Assembly (NCBI RefSeq): GCF_900115465.1
Contig: NZ_FOWN01000015.1
Span: 1-63,212, forward strand
Source: Halolactibacillus alkaliphilus
GTDB taxonomy: Bacteria; Bacillota; Bacilli; Bacillales; Amphibacillaceae
DNA: 63,212 nt
Direction: 5' to 3'
Part shown: positions 1 to 8,465 of the stretch, one piece after another
How the letters are laid out: the number at the start of each line of letters is the position of its first letter
Numbering within the stretch: position 1 is the stretch's first letter
Position numbers and translations under genes: made by a program
The notes under the pieces: model-generated
What the model was told of the DNA's origin: nothing
What the model saw: only the letters and a program-made list of their open reading frames with translations
The model's database searches: none

Positions 1-466
1 TAGGCGCAGTAAAATAAGCGTGTGTAGCACTTATATGTCACAACAAAAAAGGCCCCTTTTTGTTGTTCAGGTGACGTCTTATTAAACGTCGGTGTTCCTT
101 TGACAAAAGAGCCTTTTATTTTTTGAAGGGTCGTCAAGCGCGCCTTCGTCGCTTTTATTTTTTTAACGGCGCTGATTTGTTCTTTTTTATTACGCATGTG
201 CATGTTCTTCAATTCATTTTGCGCGGATAAAAGGGCGCGTCCTTGTTGAACCGCACTGTTCGCATAATAATCATTTAATCCGTAACGTTGCTTTAACCGT
301 TGATGGATGGAGACGGAGCTTAGCCCCTAAGCTCCCGGACCTCCGCTTGATAGCGAAAATGTTTGGCTTGATTAAACACCCGGAGGGTGTGATCCATGGA
401 CATAACAAAATCAGGATCAATTTTATGATTATATAAGCGATTTGAAAAAATAGCCTTCATGCCCAT
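1..466 (-). pseudogene. IS200/IS605-type TnpB (OrfB) N-terminal fragment, frameshifted and cut by window edge
   Basis: Reading leftward from an ATG at 466, the first frame gives 48 residues (starting MGMKAIFSNRLYN) and stops at 320-322. A second frame opens beside the stop and stays open to base 1 (LSSVSIHQRLKQRYGL..., then a Lys/Arg-rich stretch). Together they resemble the N-terminal region of TnpB/IS1341-type proteins, with a frameshift near 320-335. A GGAGGGTGGG ribosome site precedes the ATG. The C-terminal RuvC-like domain would lie outside the window, so activity cannot be judged. The family assignment rests on the Arg/Lys-rich character and the motif RYGLNDYYANSAVQQGR. It could also be another OrfB-like protein. 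Confidence 0.5.
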
Positions 467-570
467 GATACCCACCCTCCATTTGTTTTCTGGCGGTCAC
501 TGTTGTTGCTTTAATTATAACGTGCAGAATATACGTTTTCCACTTCAAAAATATTCAAAATAAGCGATTC

Positions 571-607
571 GTCACCCACCTAGTGCTAACGCACTTGAGG
601 AAGGTGT
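571..607. repeat. Small hairpin upstream of the TnpB-like fragment
   Basis: The segment contains AGTGC-TAAC-GCACT (582-595) nested in a looser CACC...GGTG pairing. It lies about 105 bases before the TnpB-like start. Subterminal hairpins are typical of IS200/IS605 element ends, so this may be the element's left end, but no matching right end is visible in the window. No gene is seen between 467 and 705. Confidence 0.3.
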
Positions 608-705
608 CTTCTCGCTCTAAAACGGTAAAAACAAGTTTTTATTTCAAATATATTACAATTAGGGTATAGTCATAATATGTTCGAAAAATAGGAGGCGTTC
701 TATCA

Positions 706-948
706 ATGAAAAAAGCAAGTTTAATTCCAACAAAAGCCACTATGTTACCTAATTTACGACTTGAAATAACATTTAACAATGGCGAAAAAAAATCCCTTTC
801 AATTTATGACGAAAATATGGTTGCTGGCCCAATTGCCAACACTTGGATTGGTTCAAAGGTAGAGATAAATAAAGATGGCTCCATTCAAGTAAACGATACG
901 CTATTTTCTCTTGAATACGTCCTAGAAAATACAACGACTGAAATCTAA
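706..948 (+). CDS. Small protein, DUF2442-like (uncertain)
   Basis: An 80-residue protein and the only convincing plus-strand gene outside mobile debris. An AGGAGG ribosome site at 691-696 is well placed for the ATG at 706. The central pattern (LRLEITFNNGEKKSLSIYD, then WIGSKVEINKDGSIQVND) resembles the small DUF2442 fold, in which a short beta-rich protein carries a 'F-x-D/N-G' turn. No signal peptide, membrane segment or catalytic motif is seen. It sits alone between transposon fragments and ends just before a large palindrome that could terminate it. The function is unknown; DUF2442 proteins sometimes occur near toxin-like genes, but no partner is visible here. Confidence 0.55.
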   Translation: MKKASLIPTKATMLPNLRLEITFNNGEKKSLSIYDENMVAGPIANTWIGSKVEINKDGSIQVNDTLFSLEYVLENTTTEI

Positions 949-982
949 AAATTAAAAACTAAACAAATTTAATTTATTAATA

Positions 983-1043
983 AATAACCTTACATACAAC
1001 AAAAAACTCTAAATTAGAGTTTTTTGTTGTATGTAAGGTTATT
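983..1043. repeat. 61-bp perfect palindrome, possible bidirectional terminator
   Basis: Bases 983-1012 are the exact reverse complement of 1014-1043, around a single central A at 1013. The inner part reads A6-CTCT...AGAG-T6, which is the form of a bidirectional intrinsic terminator between the plus-strand gene ending at 948 and minus-strand debris on the right. The outer 14 bp or so on each side are longer than a terminator needs. Confidence 0.85.
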
Positions 1044-1096
1044 GTCACTGCCAAATACTTTTGAACAATTTGCACTTATTAATTTTGAACAGTTTT

Positions 1097-1228
1097 TTAG
1101 TCACATAGGGGATCACGGTATTTCAAACGATGGCTCTTACCTTGGAATTGAATGGCCTCTGAACGACGGAAGAGTCGATCAAGGATTGCCATTGTAAAGC
1201 TTTGGTCACCTAATAAACGTACCTTTTC
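1097..1228 (-). pseudogene. IstB (IS21-family helper ATPase) C-terminal remnant
   Basis: Reading leftward from about 1228, one frame gives EKVRLLGDQSFTMAILDRLF followed by RRSEAIQFQGKSHRL and a stop at 1097-1099. The pattern 'GD..-A.AILDRL..R.E.I...G.S.RL' is the typical C-terminus of IstB, the AAA+ helper of IS21-family transposition. Only about 43 residues remain. The ATPase core (Walker A and B) and the IstA transposase are absent, so this is inert debris. No element end is recognisable. Confidence 0.65.
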
Positions 1229-1391
1229 AAATAATTTATATTAATCGGGTAGGAAGTGGTGATTGGTTCACCTACCGACGCCTCACACCGCTTCTCCCTC
1301 ACGGAAGACACCCTTGCCATTCGCAAACAGTTTCTATTACCAAGCCTGTAGTGGACCTTCACCACCAAGTTACTAATCATGCCGGGCGCAC
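1229..1391. other. Non-coding segment of unknown origin between IstB remnant and rpsI terminator
   Basis: This stretch has no credible open frame on either strand, yet it is clearly richer in G and C than its flanks. It contains a short inverted pair, GGTGATTGGTTCACC, and GTGG...CCAC pairings further on. Its position next to IS debris suggests the non-coding end of a mobile element. I cannot identify it. Confidence 0.35.
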
Positions 1392-1420
1392 AAAAAAAGA
1401 ACCTCTTCGAAAAGAGATTC
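1392..1420 (-). terminator. Intrinsic terminator after rpsI
   Basis: On the minus strand GAATCTCTT-TTCG-AAGAGGTTC forms a 9-bp stem (one G-U pair) capped by a UUCG tetraloop and followed by seven U. It lies 20 bases after the rpsI stop and ends the rplM-rpsI transcript. Confidence 0.92.
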
Positions 1421-1439
1421 TTTTGATATTCGCAAAATA

Positions 1440-1832
1440 TTAACGTTTTGAGAATTGTGGTGCACGACGAGCGCCTTTAAGACCTGGCTTCTTACGCTCT
1501 TTCATACGAGCGTCACGTGTTAGGAATCCAGCACGCTTAAGCGTTGCACGGTATTCTGGATCTGCTTCTAATAATGCACGAGCTACACCATGACGGATTG
1601 CTCCAGCTTGACCTGTGAATCCACCACCATGTACGTTAACTAATACATCGTAAGTACCTTCTGTTTCAGTTGAAACTAAAGGTTGTTTAATGATTGTACG
1701 TAATGTCTCATATGGGAAATAGCTTTCCGCATCACGTTTATTTACTGTAATTTGACCAGTCCCAGGTACTAAACGTACGCGAGCTGTTGAACTTTTACGG
1801 CGTCCGGTACCGTAGTATTGTACTTGTGCCAC
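1440..1832 (-). CDS. rpsI: 30S ribosomal protein S9
   Basis: S9 (uS9), 130 residues, is a small-subunit head protein whose basic C-terminal tail reaches the P-site tRNA. The tail is intact here and ends [11 protein letters not shown]. The body carries the family pattern [16 protein letters not shown] near the N-terminus and [12 protein letters not shown] in the middle. Translation starts at a GTG (1830-1832) preceded by AAAGGAGG with nine bases between. It follows rplM by about 20 bases and is the last gene of the transcript before the terminator. Length matches B. subtilis S9. Confidence 0.98.
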   Translation of the reverse strand: MAQVQYYGTGRRKSSTARVRLVPGTGQITVNKRDAESYFPYETLRTIIKQPLVSTETEGTYDVLVNVHGGGFTGQAGAIRHGVARALLEADPEYRATLKRAGFLTRDARMKERKKPGLKGARRAPQFSKR

Positions 1833-1852
1833 TATTCGTTACCTCCTTTAAA

Positions 1853-2290
1853 TTATCCGCGAAGTTCGTAAACTTCTGGTTTTTGTGCTGCATGATTGTG
1901 TTCTGCTCCACGGAATACGTGTAGCTTTTTAGCCATTTTACGACCTAATTTACCTTTAGGAAGCATACCTTTGATTGTTAATTCTAACATTTTCTCAGGT
2001 TTCTTCTCACGCATTTCACCTGCAGGTACACTTGTTAGACCACCTGGGTGATTTGAGTGACGGTGATACATTTTGTCTTGAAGTTTGTTACCAGTTAATT
2101 CGATTTTTTCTGCGTTGATGATAATTACGTGATCACCAGTGTCAACGTGTGGTGTGTAAGTTACTTTATGCTTACCACGTAGTAGTGCAGCTACTTCACT
2201 CGCTAAACGACCAAGTGTTTTGCCTTCAGCATCAACTACAAGCCATTTGCGTTCAATGTTAGTTTCATTTGCCATGAAAGTTGTGCGCAT
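1853..2290 (-). CDS. rplM: 50S ribosomal protein L13
   Basis: L13 (uL13), 145 residues, is an early-assembly large-subunit protein. I place the start at the ATG 2288-2290, giving [16 protein letters not shown], because GGAGGG lies eight bases upstream and the length then matches B. subtilis. The frame is open for eight further codons upstream, but those starts would sit on the ribosome site. The conserved blocks [20 protein letters not shown] and [10 protein letters not shown] are intact. An L13-type leader and a good promoter lie upstream, so the protein probably represses its own mRNA. Confidence 0.98.
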   Translation of the reverse strand: MRTTFMANETNIERKWLVVDAEGKTLGRLASEVAALLRGKHKVTYTPHVDTGDHVIIINAEKIELTGNKLQDKMYHRHSNHPGGLTSVPAGEMREKKPEKMLELTIKGMLPKGKLGRKMAKKLHVFRGAEHNHAAQKPEVYELRG

Positions 2291-2360
2291 ATTCATTACC
2301 CTCCTGTATATCATGTCTTTCGATGTTTTTGGTCCAATTATATTGGTTTGATCTTATATT

Positions 2361-2397
2361 CTACACAATTAACTTTCCGGGGCTAATCGTGGTATAG
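2361..2397 (-). ncRNA. L13 ribosomal leader (autoregulatory RNA)
   Basis: On the minus strand, about 10 nt after the predicted transcription start, the sequence CTATACCACGATTAG-CCCCGGAAAG-TTAATTGTGTAG forms a stem (CACGATTA with TAATTGTG, plus CTA with TAG) around a CCCCGGAAAG loop. This matches my recollection of the L13 leader found upstream of rplM in Firmicutes. The match is by eye, not by covariance model. Confidence 0.7.
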
Positions 2398-2416
2398 AAA
2401 TAAAATGCCATAGACC

Positions 2417-2445
2417 ATCTTATCTCAAATAACTTAGATTGTCAA
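2417..2445 (-). promoter_or_regulatory. Sigma-A promoter for rplM-rpsI
   Basis: The -35 TTGACA (complement of 2440-2445) and the -10 TAAGAT (2417-2422) are separated by exactly 17 bases. The predicted start near 2410 leaves a leader of about 120 nt that contains the L13-type hairpin. Confidence 0.8.
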
Positions 2446-2486
2446 TAGCTGTTCGCCCGGTTCCGTTGTTTTTTTCAAAACTTTTT

Positions 2487-3236
2487 TTAGTTTTTATTGT
2501 AAACCACTTTTTTAAGGTATAAACCTTTAGCTGGCGCGGTTTTCCCGAGGGTATTTCTGTCAAGCGTTACAAGTGCTTCCTTTATCACAGTTGGCGATTT
2601 ACGCCCGTAACCAATGTCAATTAAAGTGCCCACAATGATTCGAACCATATTATATAAAAAACCGTTACCACTCACGCTAAAAACAATCATATTATCTGCT
2701 GTTTTTTTACACGTCGCTTGATATATCGTCCGCACTTTAGAATCGGTCACATTGCTATTGGTCGCACAAAAAGCTGTAAAATCATGTGTGCCTACAAGGT
2801 ATTCGCACGCTTTCTGCATCGCACCTATATTTAGAGGGTGTGATACATGGGCGCTATAATGCCGTTTAAACGGATCCGCTATAGCACTATTGTATATGTG
2901 ATAGTCATACCATTTCTCCGCTACATCAAATCTGGCATGGAAGTCACCTGATACGCCTATGACACTTAAGACAACGATATCTTCCGGCAACTGCGCATTC
3001 AGTGCGCGCACCCAACGTATTTCCGGAATATCTAAATCACTATCAAAATGGAAGGCTTGTCCTAGCGCATGTACGCCCGCATCTGTCCGACCTGATGCGA
3101 CTATTTTTATTGTTTGACCCTTATGCATCCGTTTAAGTACCGCTTCAACCTCTTGCTGAATCGTTCTCTGATCAGGTTGTATTTGATAACCATGATAATT
3201 TGTCCCATCATAACTCATTAGAGCCAAATAGCGCAT
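2487..3236 (-). CDS. truA: tRNA pseudouridine(38-40) synthase TruA
   Basis: TruA isomerises uridines 38-40 in the anticodon arm of many tRNAs. The protein is 249 residues when started at the ATG 3234-3236, which has AAAGGG eight bases upstream; an in-frame GTG three codons earlier lies too close to that site. The catalytic Asp is in SGRTDAGVHALGQ (about residue 52), and the domain pairing segments HYSAHVSH and GNGFLYNMVRIIVGTL are present. It normally follows ecfT directly in Bacillaceae, but here an acetyltransferase gene lies between, ending about 20 bases upstream of this start. Confidence 0.96.
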   Translation of the reverse strand: MRYLALMSYDGTNYHGYQIQPDQRTIQQEVEAVLKRMHKGQTIKIVASGRTDAGVHALGQAFHFDSDLDIPEIRWVRALNAQLPEDIVVLSVIGVSGDFHARFDVAEKWYDYHIYNSAIADPFKRHYSAHVSHPLNIGAMQKACEYLVGTHDFTAFCATNSNVTDSKVRTIYQATCKKTADNMIVFSVSGNGFLYNMVRIIVGTLIDIGYGRKSPTVIKEALVTLDRNTLGKTAPAKGLYLKKVVYNKN

Positions 3237-3255
3237 CTTTCTCACCCTTTATACC

Positions 3256-4041
3256 TCAATGATTTTCCGTTTTTTTATACCAAGAAACAGGTATTGGTTC
3301 AAAATCATCCAACACATGGATGTCATTTTCTAAAAATCCTAACGTTAAATCGGCCATTTTAACAGCATCACCTACATAACAGTGCGCATCACCAAATTGA
3401 CCTGTCTTCATACAACCAGTGTACAAAAAAGGATCCGTCATTTTAACGTACTTATCAGATATACCGCCTTTTAAATGACGGTAGGTAGCTGCATGTTGCT
3501 GAGCGCCGTTAGGTAATTTCACTTTAAACCGAACTGGCCTATCCGTTAGACGATCCGGAATATCCATCCATTCTTCAACGCTATGAAGAAAAGTATTCTT
3601 ATCCATTCCAACACCGATAAAAAGAAGCTTCGCTTGATAATCATAAAGTTTGCCAAAACACCCATGACGATGACAAGGCGTTCCGTGTGTGTCATCTTTA
3701 AGGTACTTCACACTGTTCTCTCCAATAGCTGCGACCGAGTGCGTTGGATGAAGTGAACGACTAACGCCCTCCCGTTTTAAAAACAGATTAGGTAAAATAC
3801 CCACACACGCTGGCTCATGAAGTGGATCAAAAATAAGTTTCTTCTCACCCATTTGTTCCCACGTATGGGTCGGAAAAATTAATAACCCTTCACTAAAGTA
3901 GTCTATAAGGACATCCAAGACCCCTTCAGCACCTGCTTCGACTTCACCTATACTCTTCATAGATGAATGCACTAACACCGTGTCAGACGGCTTAAAACCC
4001 ATATCAGTTAATTGATTGCTAAGCATATCTTTCGTATACAT
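3256..4041 (-). CDS. AAC(3)-family (aminoglycoside 3-N-acetyltransferase-like) protein
   Basis: A 261-residue protein of the antibiotic N-acetyltransferase family (PF02522), which moves an acetyl group from acetyl-CoA to an amine. The signature VLVHSSMKSIGEVEAGAEG near the N-terminus, the FPTHTWEQ block and the central GTPCHRHGCFGKL region fit the family. The start ATG 4039-4041 has AAGGAGC seven bases upstream; the longer open frame to 4128 lacks such a site. Family members range from resistance enzymes to proteins with no known substrate, so resistance should not be assumed. It interrupts the usual ecfT-truA junction, which marks it as an accessory insertion. A weak promoter may lie in the 126-base gap upstream. 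Confidence 0.85.
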   Translation of the reverse strand: MYTKDMLSNQLTDMGFKPSDTVLVHSSMKSIGEVEAGAEGVLDVLIDYFSEGLLIFPTHTWEQMGEKKLIFDPLHEPACVGILPNLFLKREGVSRSLHPTHSVAAIGENSVKYLKDDTHGTPCHRHGCFGKLYDYQAKLLFIGVGMDKNTFLHSVEEWMDIPDRLTDRPVRFKVKLPNGAQQHAATYRHLKGGISDKYVKMTDPFLYTGCMKTGQFGDAHCYVGDAVKMADLTLGFLENDIHVLDDFEPIPVSWYKKTENH

Positions 4042-4167
4042 AACATAGCTCCTTTTGAGTGACATTAAAATAGAAGGCGTCTCGATCTTTAAGTGCTCAT
4101 AAAATCTAGCATTATCACATATGAGCATGCAATTCGCGTACTTAAAGTCATATTAAGTGTGTAGCTT

Positions 4168-4965
4168 TTAGCCTCTTAAAACAAACAATCCTGCAATAAC
4201 AATGAAAAATAAGCAGAAAGCGATATAATCTCGGGAAACAATCGCAAGTTCTCTTAAACGCGTACGGCCCTCTCCACCACGGTAACCTCTCGCTTCCATG
4301 GCCATAGCTAACTCTTCCGCCCGTTTAAATGCACTCACAAACAACGGGACAAGTAGTGGAACAACTGCCTGAATCCGTTCTTTTAAAGGCCCCGTTTTAA
4401 AATCAACACCTCTAGAAGCTTGCGCTTTAGATATTTTTTCTGTTTCTTGCATTAAGGTTGGAATAAACCTTAAAGAAATAGACATCATTAAAGCTAATTC
4501 ATGCACAGGAAATTTTATTTTTTTTAACGGATGAAGCAACGTTTCAATCGCATCCGTAATTTCTATTGGTGTTGTAGTCAGTGTTAATAATGACGTTACC
4601 AAAATCAATAGAAAGAAACGCAGCGATATTTGAAAGCCTTGAATAAGCGCGCCAGTATATACCGGGAAACCAAGTAAAGTTGTCAATACGTCTCCTTCAC
4701 GTGTCACAAATAAATGCAATAAAAATGTAAAGACGATCAAGAACCACACCGGTTTTAAGCCCTTTAATAAAAAACGCGGTTTAATTTTTGTAAGCGTCGC
4801 TGCTCCTAGGCTAAATACAGTGAGCCATAAGTAACTGGGAGCATTATTCGCAAAAAAGACAATGATGACAAACGTAAATATCATCATAATTTTCGTCCGC
4901 GGATCTAATCGATGAACAACTGAGTCAGCCGGAACATACTGACCAATGATGAGTGAACTCGCCAT
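4168..4965 (-). CDS. ecfT: ECF transporter transmembrane protein EcfT
   Basis: EcfT is the membrane scaffold of the energy-coupling factor module that serves interchangeable vitamin-binding S components. The 265-residue protein has several hydrophobic helices (e.g. around residues 25-75, 105-130 and near the C-terminus). It also carries the two short Ala-Arg-Gly motifs that dock the ATPases (QASRGVDF about residue 188, MEARGYRG about residue 227). Its ATG overlaps the last base of ecfA2, indicating translational coupling. AGGAGG lies nine bases upstream. No S component is encoded here. Confidence 0.95.
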   Translation of the reverse strand: MASSLIIGQYVPADSVVHRLDPRTKIMMIFTFVIIVFFANNAPSYLWLTVFSLGAATLTKIKPRFLLKGLKPVWFLIVFTFLLHLFVTREGDVLTTLLGFPVYTGALIQGFQISLRFFLLILVTSLLTLTTTPIEITDAIETLLHPLKKIKFPVHELALMMSISLRFIPTLMQETEKISKAQASRGVDFKTGPLKERIQAVVPLLVPLFVSAFKRAEELAMAMEARGYRGGEGRTRLRELAIVSRDYIAFCLFFIVIAGLFVLRG

Positions 4966-5828
4966 TATTGTCCACCTCCTAATCGATGTTTAATAGTGTC
5001 TGCCAGATCATCGACAGATTGCTTCTCATAGTGAATAGTCATCCCTAAACGCTTTTCTAAATCCATTAAAAATTGAATTTCTTCAGGCACATCCAACTGC
5101 ACCTGCTTTAAGCGTGCTTGTTGAACAAAAATATCTTCTGGTTTACCCTCTAAGTATTTCTTTCCTTGCTCTAATATAATGACATGGTCAGCATATTTTA
5201 AGGCATCCTCCATACTGTGGGTAACTAAAATAGTCGTTAAACCTTTTTCATGATGTAATTTATAAAACATATCCATAATTTCTTGTTGACCTCTAGGATC
5301 TAGTCCTGCTGTTGGCTCATCAAGTACAAGTACATCTGGTTCCATTGCTAACACACCCGCAATGGCTACCCGGCGCATCTGGCCACCACTCAAGTCAAAT
5401 GGTGATCGATTAAGTAAAGCAACATCTAAATTAACTGCCTCAAGAATCTTCGGTATACGGGCCTGGATTGTTTCATCCGATGCCCCAAAGTTTTTCGGGC
5501 CAAAGGCAATATCTTTTTCAATGGTTTCTTCAAAGAGTTGATGCTCTGGATATTGAAATACAACACCAACTTTTTCACGTAATCCTTTAATATTCGCTGT
5601 TTTCTCATCAGCTTTTAAACGGTAATCACCAATGACAACTTCTCCCGATGTCGGTTTAAGTAGACCATTTAAATGCTGAATTAGCGTTGATTTTCCAGAA
5701 CCTGTATGACCTACAATCGCGACAAATTGACCTGACTTAATATCAAAATCTAATGATTTTAATGCATGGTATTCAAAAGGGCTATTCACTTGATACGTAT
5801 GACTTACTTGTTTGAATGAAATGTCCAT
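4965..5828 (-). CDS. ecfA2: ECF transporter ATPase EcfA2
   Basis: The second ATPase subunit of the energy-coupling factor module, 287 residues. Walker A is GHTGSGKST, the ABC signature is [13 protein letters not shown], and Walker B runs [13 protein letters not shown], followed by the H-loop histidine in VTHSMED. EcfA2 pairs with EcfA1 to drive the gating of EcfT and the vitamin-binding subunit. Its start lies inside the 3' end of ecfA1 (25-base overlap), with AAAGGAGC about 13 bases before the ATG. The overlap with both neighbours makes an ecfA1-ecfA2-ecfT transcription unit certain. Confidence 0.96.
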   Translation of the reverse strand: MDISFKQVSHTYQVNSPFEYHALKSLDFDIKSGQFVAIVGHTGSGKSTLIQHLNGLLKPTSGEVVIGDYRLKADEKTANIKGLREKVGVVFQYPEHQLFEETIEKDIAFGPKNFGASDETIQARIPKILEAVNLDVALLNRSPFDLSGGQMRRVAIAGVLAMEPDVLVLDEPTAGLDPRGQQEIMDMFYKLHHEKGLTTILVTHSMEDALKYADHVIILEQGKKYLEGKPEDIFVQQARLKQVQLDVPEEIQFLMDLEKRLGMTIHYEKQSVDDLADTIKHRLGGGQ

Positions 5829-6640
5829 AGTTGATCTAATAGCTCCTTTTGTGTTAATGGTTGTTGAGAAAACTCAAAATCAGTTTGTAAGCGATTCGCT
5901 AACTTGGCTGTAAAAGGGACATCTAACCCAATTTGACGTAAAGCCGTTTCTTGCTTAAACAGTTCCCGAGGTACCGTTTCGAGCCAAACCTCACCATCAT
6001 TCATGACAATCACCCGGTCTGCGCCAGTAATTTCATTTAAATCATGCGTAATGCTCACAAGATTTACTTTCGTTTCACGTCTTAAATCATTGACGGTCGT
6101 CATAATTTCTTTTCTACCACGTGGGTCAAGCATTGCCGTAGCCTCATCTAAAATAATCAAGTTAGGCTGTATTGCTAGAACCCCCGCAATAGCGACCCGT
6201 TGCTTTTGCCCACCCGAAAGACGATGGGGTTCATGTAATAAGTAGTCGGTCATCCTCACACTTAATAAGCTTTCTTCGATCCGTTTAATCATGATGTTTC
6301 GATCAATACCTCTATTTTCTAATCCAAAAGCAACATCGTCTCTTACTGTGGTACCTACAAATTGATTATCAGGATTCTGAAAAACCATCCCCACTTTCTC
6401 ACGTACATCCCATACTGTGTCTGGCGTTACTTTAATGCCGTGCACATATATTTCGCCCTCATCCGGGAAGAGTAAACCATTCATTAATTTAGCAATTGTT
6501 GATTTACCAGAACCGTTATGACCTAAAATAGCCACCCACTCATCTTGTTTAATCGAAAAATTAACATTTTTCAAGACCCATGGCTGATCTTCTGCGTATC
6601 GAAACGAGACATTATTGAATATTACTTGTTCTGTTGTCAT
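5804..6640 (-). CDS. ecfA1: ECF transporter ATPase EcfA1
   Basis: First ATPase subunit of the vitamin ECF module, 278 residues. Motifs are Walker [10 protein letters not shown], signature [13 protein letters not shown] and Walker [14 protein letters not shown]; the D-loop region has Ala after the catalytic Glu where EcfA2 has Pro, as is usual for EcfA1. Of two nearby ATG codons (6644-6646 and 6638-6640) I choose the second, because GGGGG then sits about seven bases away instead of abutting the start. It follows rplQ after 263 bases holding the rplQ terminator, so it probably has its own promoter, which I could not place with confidence. Confidence 0.95.
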   Translation of the reverse strand: MTTEQVIFNNVSFRYAEDQPWVLKNVNFSIKQDEWVAILGHNGSGKSTIAKLMNGLLFPDEGEIYVHGIKVTPDTVWDVREKVGMVFQNPDNQFVGTTVRDDVAFGLENRGIDRNIMIKRIEESLLSVRMTDYLLHEPHRLSGGQKQRVAIAGVLAIQPNLIILDEATAMLDPRGRKEIMTTVNDLRRETKVNLVSITHDLNEITGADRVIVMNDGEVWLETVPRELFKQETALRQIGLDVPFTAKLANRLQTDFEFSQQPLTQKELLDQLWTFHSNK

Positions 6641-6842
6641 CCTCATTCCCCCAATATCGACAAATTATTTCCTAGGAAATGATTTATCTTTCTCTATGGT
6701 TTAGACGTTCATTTTTTACTTCTTCAAGTGCTTATTTTATCACACTCTCTAAACAATTGCTTAAACAATAGCTAAATTAATCCATGGTTAACGCTCACTT
6801 AGGACACCAATAAATCGAAGCTTACTTAACTTATCCGGCTAC

Positions 6843-6897
6843 AAAAAAAGGGCCTGGAGTCACCTCGTAAGAGGTCATCCTGCCCTTCATTCATCTT
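6843..6897 (-). terminator. Intrinsic terminator after rplQ
   Basis: On the minus strand AAGGGC-a-GGATGACCTC-TTAC-GAGGTGACTCC-a-GGCCCTT forms a long hairpin with small internal mismatches, followed by a run of seven U. It closes the S10-spc-alpha transcript six bases after the rplQ stop. The rest of the gap to ecfA1 (6898 is coding; 6641-6842) shows nothing else I can name. Confidence 0.9.
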
Positions 6898-6903
6898 ATT
6901 AAG

Positions 6904-7257
6904 TTAGACTAACTCAATAATCGCCATTTTAGCTCCGTCACCACGACGCTCTCCAAGTTTTAATACGCGAGTATATCCACCTTGGCGGTCTTCGTAACGT
7001 TTTGCGACATCATTAAATAACTTCTGTACAGCATCTTCAGTTTCACTTGCATCTTTACGATAAAGGAATGAAGCTGCTTGACGGCGAGCATGAAGGTCAC
7101 CACGTTTACCTAATGTAATCATTTTCTCAACTACTGAACGTAGATCTTTAGCTTTCGCTTCAGTTGTTTCAATGCGTTCATGAATAATCAAGTCAGTTGC
7201 AAGGTTACGAAGTAATGCCATACGTGCATCAGTCGTTCTCCCTAGTTTTCTAGCCAT
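6904..7257 (-). CDS. rplQ: 50S ribosomal protein L17
   Basis: L17 (bL17), 117 residues, binds near the peptide exit tunnel of the large subunit. The family start [19 protein letters not shown] is intact, as is the C-terminal [18 protein letters not shown] block. It follows rpoA by 42 bases with GGAGGGATAATCG before the ATG and is the last gene of the alpha operon. Length and sequence match Bacillus L17. Confidence 0.98.
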   Translation of the reverse strand: MARKLGRTTDARMALLRNLATDLIIHERIETTEAKAKDLRSVVEKMITLGKRGDLHARRQAASFLYRKDASETEDAVQKLFNDVAKRYEDRQGGYTRVLKLGERRGDGAKMAIIELV

Positions 7258-7299
7258 CGATTATCCCTCCTTTTGTTTAAATCTCGATCAAGTTTAAGA

Positions 7300-8244
7300 C
7301 TATTCTTCTTTACGAAGGCCAAGTCCTAAGTCTGTTAACTTATTCTTCACTTCTTCAAGTGATTTACGACCTAAGTTACGAACTTTCATCATATCGTCTT
7401 CAGATTTATCAGCAAGTTCTTGAACACTATTAATTCCTGCACGTTTTAAGCAGTTATAAGAGCGTACAGATAAATCTAATTCTTCGATTGTCATTTCTAG
7501 TACTTTTTCTTTTTGGTCTTCTTCTTTTTCGATCATGATTTCCGCATTTTGTGCTTCATCAGTTAAACCAACAAAAATGTTTAAGTGTTCTGTTAGAATC
7601 TTTGCCCCTAAAGACGTTGCTTCTTCAGGACGGATACTTCCATCAGTCCACACATCTAATGTTAATTTATCGAAATTAGTCATCTGACCTACACGTGTAT
7701 TTTCAACTTGGAAAGTACAGCGTGTGACTGGAGTGAAGATCGAATCCACTGGAATAACTCCAATTGGCTGATCATCATGATTGTTGGCGTCTGCCGGACG
7801 GTAGCCACGGCCACGCTCTGCAGTCATTTTCATGCGTAAGTGCGCATTAGCACCTAAAGTGGCGATGTGCAATTCCGGATTAAGAATTTCCACATCACTA
7901 TCATAAGTAATGTCTGCCGCTGTTACAACACCCTCACCTGATACATCAATTTCAAGCGTCTTCGTCTCTTCTGAGTAGATCTTAAGCGCAAGTTTTTTTA
8001 GGTTCAGAATGATAGCTGTAACATCTTCAACAACCCCATCGATTGTTGAGAATTCATGAAGGACGCCATCGACTTGGATAGATGTCACTGCAGCACCTGG
8101 TAGTGAGGATAATAGAATACGACGCAAGGAGTTTCCTAGTGTAGTCCCATATCCACGCTCTAGTGGTTCTACGACAAATTTTCCAAAAGTAGCATCATCA
8201 CTGATTTCTACAATTTCTATTTTCGGTTTTTCGATCTCAATCAT
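7300..8244 (-). CDS. rpoA: DNA-directed RNA polymerase subunit alpha
   Basis: The alpha subunit, 314 residues, dimerises to start polymerase assembly. The N-terminal domain (about 1-230) contains [20 protein letters not shown], which contacts beta and beta'. A short acidic linker rich in Glu and Lys leads to the C-terminal domain (about 245-314; [31 protein letters not shown]) that binds UP elements and activators. AGGAGGG lies nine bases before the ATG. It is preceded by an unusual 220-base spacer containing an inverted repeat. Confidence 0.98.
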   Translation of the reverse strand: MIEIEKPKIEIVEISDDATFGKFVVEPLERGYGTTLGNSLRRILLSSLPGAAVTSIQVDGVLHEFSTIDGVVEDVTAIILNLKKLALKIYSEETKTLEIDVSGEGVVTAADITYDSDVEILNPELHIATLGANAHLRMKMTAERGRGYRPADANNHDDQPIGVIPVDSIFTPVTRCTFQVENTRVGQMTNFDKLTLDVWTDGSIRPEEATSLGAKILTEHLNIFVGLTDEAQNAEIMIEKEEDQKEKVLEMTIEELDLSVRSYNCLKRAGINSVQELADKSEDDMMKVRNLGRKSLEEVKNKLTDLGLGLRKEE

Positions 8245-8275
8245 TTATAAAACCCTCCTTTGAACGTCGAAACCC

Positions 8276-8296
8276 CGGTTAGACGACGTCTAACCG
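8276..8296. repeat. Inverted repeat in the rpsK-rpoA spacer
   Basis: CGGTTAGAC-GAC-GTCTAACCG is a perfect 9-bp inverted repeat with a 3-base loop, about 30 bases upstream of the rpoA start. No U-tract follows on the minus strand, so it is not a simple terminator. It may fold in the mRNA near the ribosome site. The rest of the spacer (8297-8465) is A/T-rich; a TATAAT-like hexamer is present but lacks a convincing -35. Confidence 0.7.
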
Positions 8297-8465
8297 AAAT
8301 TCCTCAGGTAGGCAGTTCCCGTATCTGCACTATCTTTTATTCGTATTTTTCTGTCAGAACTTTTCTGCTTAATTAAAACTATTAAAGTTTTAAGTCTTTA
8401 ATCTGTTTTACCGAAAGCATTTATCATCCATTATAGACAAGCTGACAAATCCTATACGGATAAAA

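Noticed and set aside
5426-5608. A second minus-strand frame inside ecfA2
   Set aside because: It is an alternative frame within a well-supported gene, without its own ribosome site.
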